Assembly: GCF_030150205.1 (NCBI RefSeq)
Contig: NZ_JASLGT010000030.1
Span: forward strand, 1-64,000
DNA from: Niabella sp.
GTDB taxonomy: Bacteria > Bacteroidota > Bacteroidia > Chitinophagales > Chitinophagaceae
Direction of reading: 5' to 3'
DNA: 64,000 bases
A program made the position numbers and the translations under genes. The notes beneath the pieces were generated by a model. It saw nothing but the letters and a program-made list of their open reading frames with translations. It had not been told where the DNA came from and did no database searches. Of this stretch, positions 62,193 through 64,000 are shown in pieces. Within the stretch, counting starts at the first letter, position 1. Each line of letters opens with the position of its first letter.

Positions 62193-63002
62193 TTACATGG
62201 ATTCCAATACCGCTTCAGTAACCCCTGTAAAGCTAAAGCCTCCGTCGTGGAAAAGATTCTGCATGGTTACATAACGGGTAAGGTCGCTGAACATAACGGA
62301 AATATAATTGGCGCAGTCTTCAGCAGGAGCATTGCCCAGAGGGCTCATTTTCTCCGCATAACTGATAAAATTGTCAAAGCCTTTTACACCACTGCCTGCG
62401 GTTGTTTTTGTAGGCGACTGGGAAATGGTATTGATCCGCACTTTTTTCTTAACGCCATAGTAATAGCCGAATGTGCGGGTAATGCTTTCCAGCAGCGCCT
62501 TGGCATCGGCCATTTCGCTATAGTCCGGAAATACGCGTTGTGCGGCAATATAGGTCAGCGCGATCACGCTGGCCTGTTCGTTTAATGCATCCAGGTCCCA
62601 GGCCGTCTTTAAAATACGGTGCAGGCTCATGGATGAAATATCGAATGTTTTATGATTCCAGTCGTAGTTTAAATCGGTATATTCCTTTCCCTTGCGCACA
62701 TTTAAGCCCATACCTACAGAGTGCAGGATAAAATCAATCTTACCTCCAAAATGTGCGACTGATTGTTCAAACAGGGCCTTCAGGTCATCCATATTCGTAA
62801 CATCCGCACCAATTACAGGGGCATTGCCGCATTCTTCTGCCAGCTTGTTGATTTCGCCCATGCGTAATGCCACCGGAGCATTGGTCAGCACCAGTTCTGC
62901 CCCTTCACGGTAACATTGCTGTGCTGTTTTCCAAGCAATGGATTTTTCATCCAACGCACCAAAGATGATTCCCTTTTTCCCTTTTAAAAGATTATATGCC
63001 AT
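62193..63002 (-). CDS. fabI: Enoyl-ACP reductase (NADH)
   Basis: A 269-residue enzyme that reduces trans-2-enoyl-ACP in the last step of fatty-acid elongation. The FabI hallmarks are 'GKKGIIFGALDEKSIAW' (nucleotide loop with Ser21-Ile22), 'HSVGMG' and the catalytic pair Tyr161 and Lys168 in 'YSEMADAKALLES' (Tyr-x6-Lys), then 'RINTISQSPTKTTAGSGV'. It is also the known target of triclosan and related FabI inhibitors. The gene stands alone with its own terminator. Confidence 0.96.
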   Translation of the reverse strand: MAYNLLKGKKGIIFGALDEKSIAWKTAQQCYREGAELVLTNAPVALRMGEINKLAEECGNAPVIGADVTNMDDLKALFEQSVAHFGGKIDFILHSVGMGLNVRKGKEYTDLNYDWNHKTFDISSMSLHRILKTAWDLDALNEQASVIALTYIAAQRVFPDYSEMADAKALLESITRTFGYYYGVKKKVRINTISQSPTKTTAGSGVKGFDNFISYAEKMSPLGNAPAEDCANYISVMFSDLTRYVTMQNLFHDGGFSFTGVTEAVLESM

Positions 63003-63042
63003 AGAGTTGAATTATGAGCGGTAAAAATAAGAATATAATTGA

Positions 63043-64000
63043 TCATTTCAGATTTTTATCCGGATGACGGTCCGGACCCGGTTTCTCACTCTTTATTTCT
63101 GCTTTCTCATTTTTTGAGAATTGCAGCTCCTGGTAATGCAGAATACCCTCCATTACGCCGATGGCTTGCCGCTCTTTTGAAAAGTATACATGCCGGCTCT
63201 TTTTAAGGAATCCCAGCTCCGGGCTGTGATTGGATACAACGATGCCGCGGGTATGGCCCCGCAACATGTCGATGTCATTGCCTCCATTTCCTGCCGTGAT
63301 GAAATGATCCAGTGGCAGCTGCCATTTATAGCTCAGGTAGCGCACGGCATTTCCTTTCCCGGCCCTTACCGGTAAAATATCCAGGAACCGGTTGTCGGTC
63401 AGTAATATTTTCGCTCTTAGTTTGCGATCGTCCAGGAATTTGTAAAGATTGGCAAGATCACCTTCCCTAAAGCGGTCGTCTACATAGTAACTCAGTTTGT
63501 ATTCCCACTGGGCATCGGGTTCCTGCAAATGCAAACCCGGATAATTTTCTAATGCGGTTACCAGCTCTTTCCGCTTCCATTGATGATTGATATGACTTTC
63601 CCAGCCGGGGTCAGGAAGAAAGTTGCGGGTATAGTAGATCTCTGTTCCGGCAGAGCAGATGAGGATATCGGGTTCCGGAAACCGGAATTGCTGCAGCGCC
63701 ATCCGGGTTAGTTCTTTATTCCGGCCGGAAGCGATTCCAAAGATCACTTTGTTTTTATTGCTATCTACCCATTGTTTTATTTGGTCAAGGCCTGAATCAT
63801 CGTCGCCTTCAACAAGTGTTCCGTCGAGGTCGGAAATAAAAAACAGTTCAGCCTTCATTAGCTTTTTGCCCAGGGGCAGTTCCTGCGTTTCTTTCAGCGC
63901 TGCGGTTGGCTTATAAATTTCATCAACCGCTTTGAGATAATTTTTTACATGCGCTTCCCAGGAATAGTCTTCCTGTCCTGCCCGTATGCCATTGGCAGAA
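63043..64000 (-). CDS. Fused sucrose-phosphate synthase/phosphatase, C-terminal part
   Basis: A HAD-type phosphatase domain reads 'FFISDLDGTLVEGD' (nucleophile Asp and DxD), 'GIASGRNKEL', and 'FITAGNGGNDIDML' near the end, as in sucrose-6-phosphate phosphatases. The frame stays open upstream of its first ATG (63858) for 47 more codons to the window edge. That stretch, including 'DYSWEAHVKNYLKAV', matches the C-terminal helix of the GT-B synthase domain ('FSW.EH...YL' in plant enzymes). So the gene is most likely one bifunctional protein whose start lies beyond 64000. It would make sucrose from UDP-glucose and fructose-6-phosphate. Confidence 0.8.
   Translation of the reverse strand, partial: SANGIRAGQEDYSWEAHVKNYLKAVDEIYKPTAALKETQELPLGKKLMKAELFFISDLDGTLVEGDDDSGLDQIKQWVDSNKNKVIFGIASGRNKELTRMALQQFRFPEPDILICSAGTEIYYTRNFLPDPGWESHINHQWKRKELVTALENYPGLHLQEPDAQWEYKLSYYVDDRFREGDLANLYKFLDDRKLRAKILLTDNRFLDILPVRAGKGNAVRYLSYKWQLPLDHFITAGNGGNDIDMLRGHTRGIVVSNHSPELGFLKKSRHVYFSKERQAIGVMEGILHYQELQFSKNEKAEIKSEKPGPDRHPDKNLK

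Overview
The window looks like a chromosomal piece of a Bacteroidota bacterium, most likely family Chitinophagaceae. This is inferred from the SusC/SusD pair, promoters of the TTTG-N~20-TAnnTTTG type, genes ending in 'NPVKALRSE'-like FtsX permeases that are typical of this phylum, and an NtrC-like regulator with a Fis-type HTH. No rRNA, CRISPR array, phage or recognisable transposase was seen.

Bases 1-40,600 hold one large exporter locus. On the minus strand lie a short-loop membrane histidine kinase and a sigma54-type response regulator. On the plus strand follow a small secreted protein, a MacA-like membrane-fusion protein, a MacB/LolD-type ATPase, an S41 peptidase, eleven full-length FtsX/MacB-like permeases of 786-816 residues plus the 3' remnant of a twelfth, a DUF4097 beta-repeat protein, a second ATPase and a TolC-like outer-membrane channel. 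Four transcription starts in the locus share one design: paired TGT-N11-ACA dyads about 22 bp apart, set 85-87 bp upstream of a -24/-12-like element. They precede the secreted protein, the MacA gene, the permease remnant and the last permease. The simplest reading is that the adjacent two-component system switches on the whole exporter through sigma54. The spacers between these genes are filled with degenerate 7-bp and 8-bp tandem repeats that I do not see in the rest of the window.

Bases 40,700-45,000 are housekeeping genes on the minus strand: a lipoprotein metalloprotease, a tightly overlapping dapF-corA-nudix operon and a nucleoside phosphorylase, then a plus-strand tRNA-Cys with its own terminator. 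Bases 45,300-53,360 form a plus-strand sulfatase operon: a very short ORF ending in Cys-Cys-Cys-Asn-Tyr, then SusC, SusD, an FGly-type sulfatase, a 38-residue membrane peptide and a sterol-desaturase-like hydroxylase. A sulfur-responsive leader is plausible there.

Bases 53,480-64,000 hold a modular GH31 glycosidase with C-terminal dockerin-like repeats, a SatD/DUF3307 pair with a clustered operator-like repeat, an SDR dehydrogenase plus FAH-family hydrolase pair (sugar-acid breakdown), an SH3-domain protein, FabI, and the 3' part of a fused sucrose-phosphate synthase/phosphatase that runs off the right edge.
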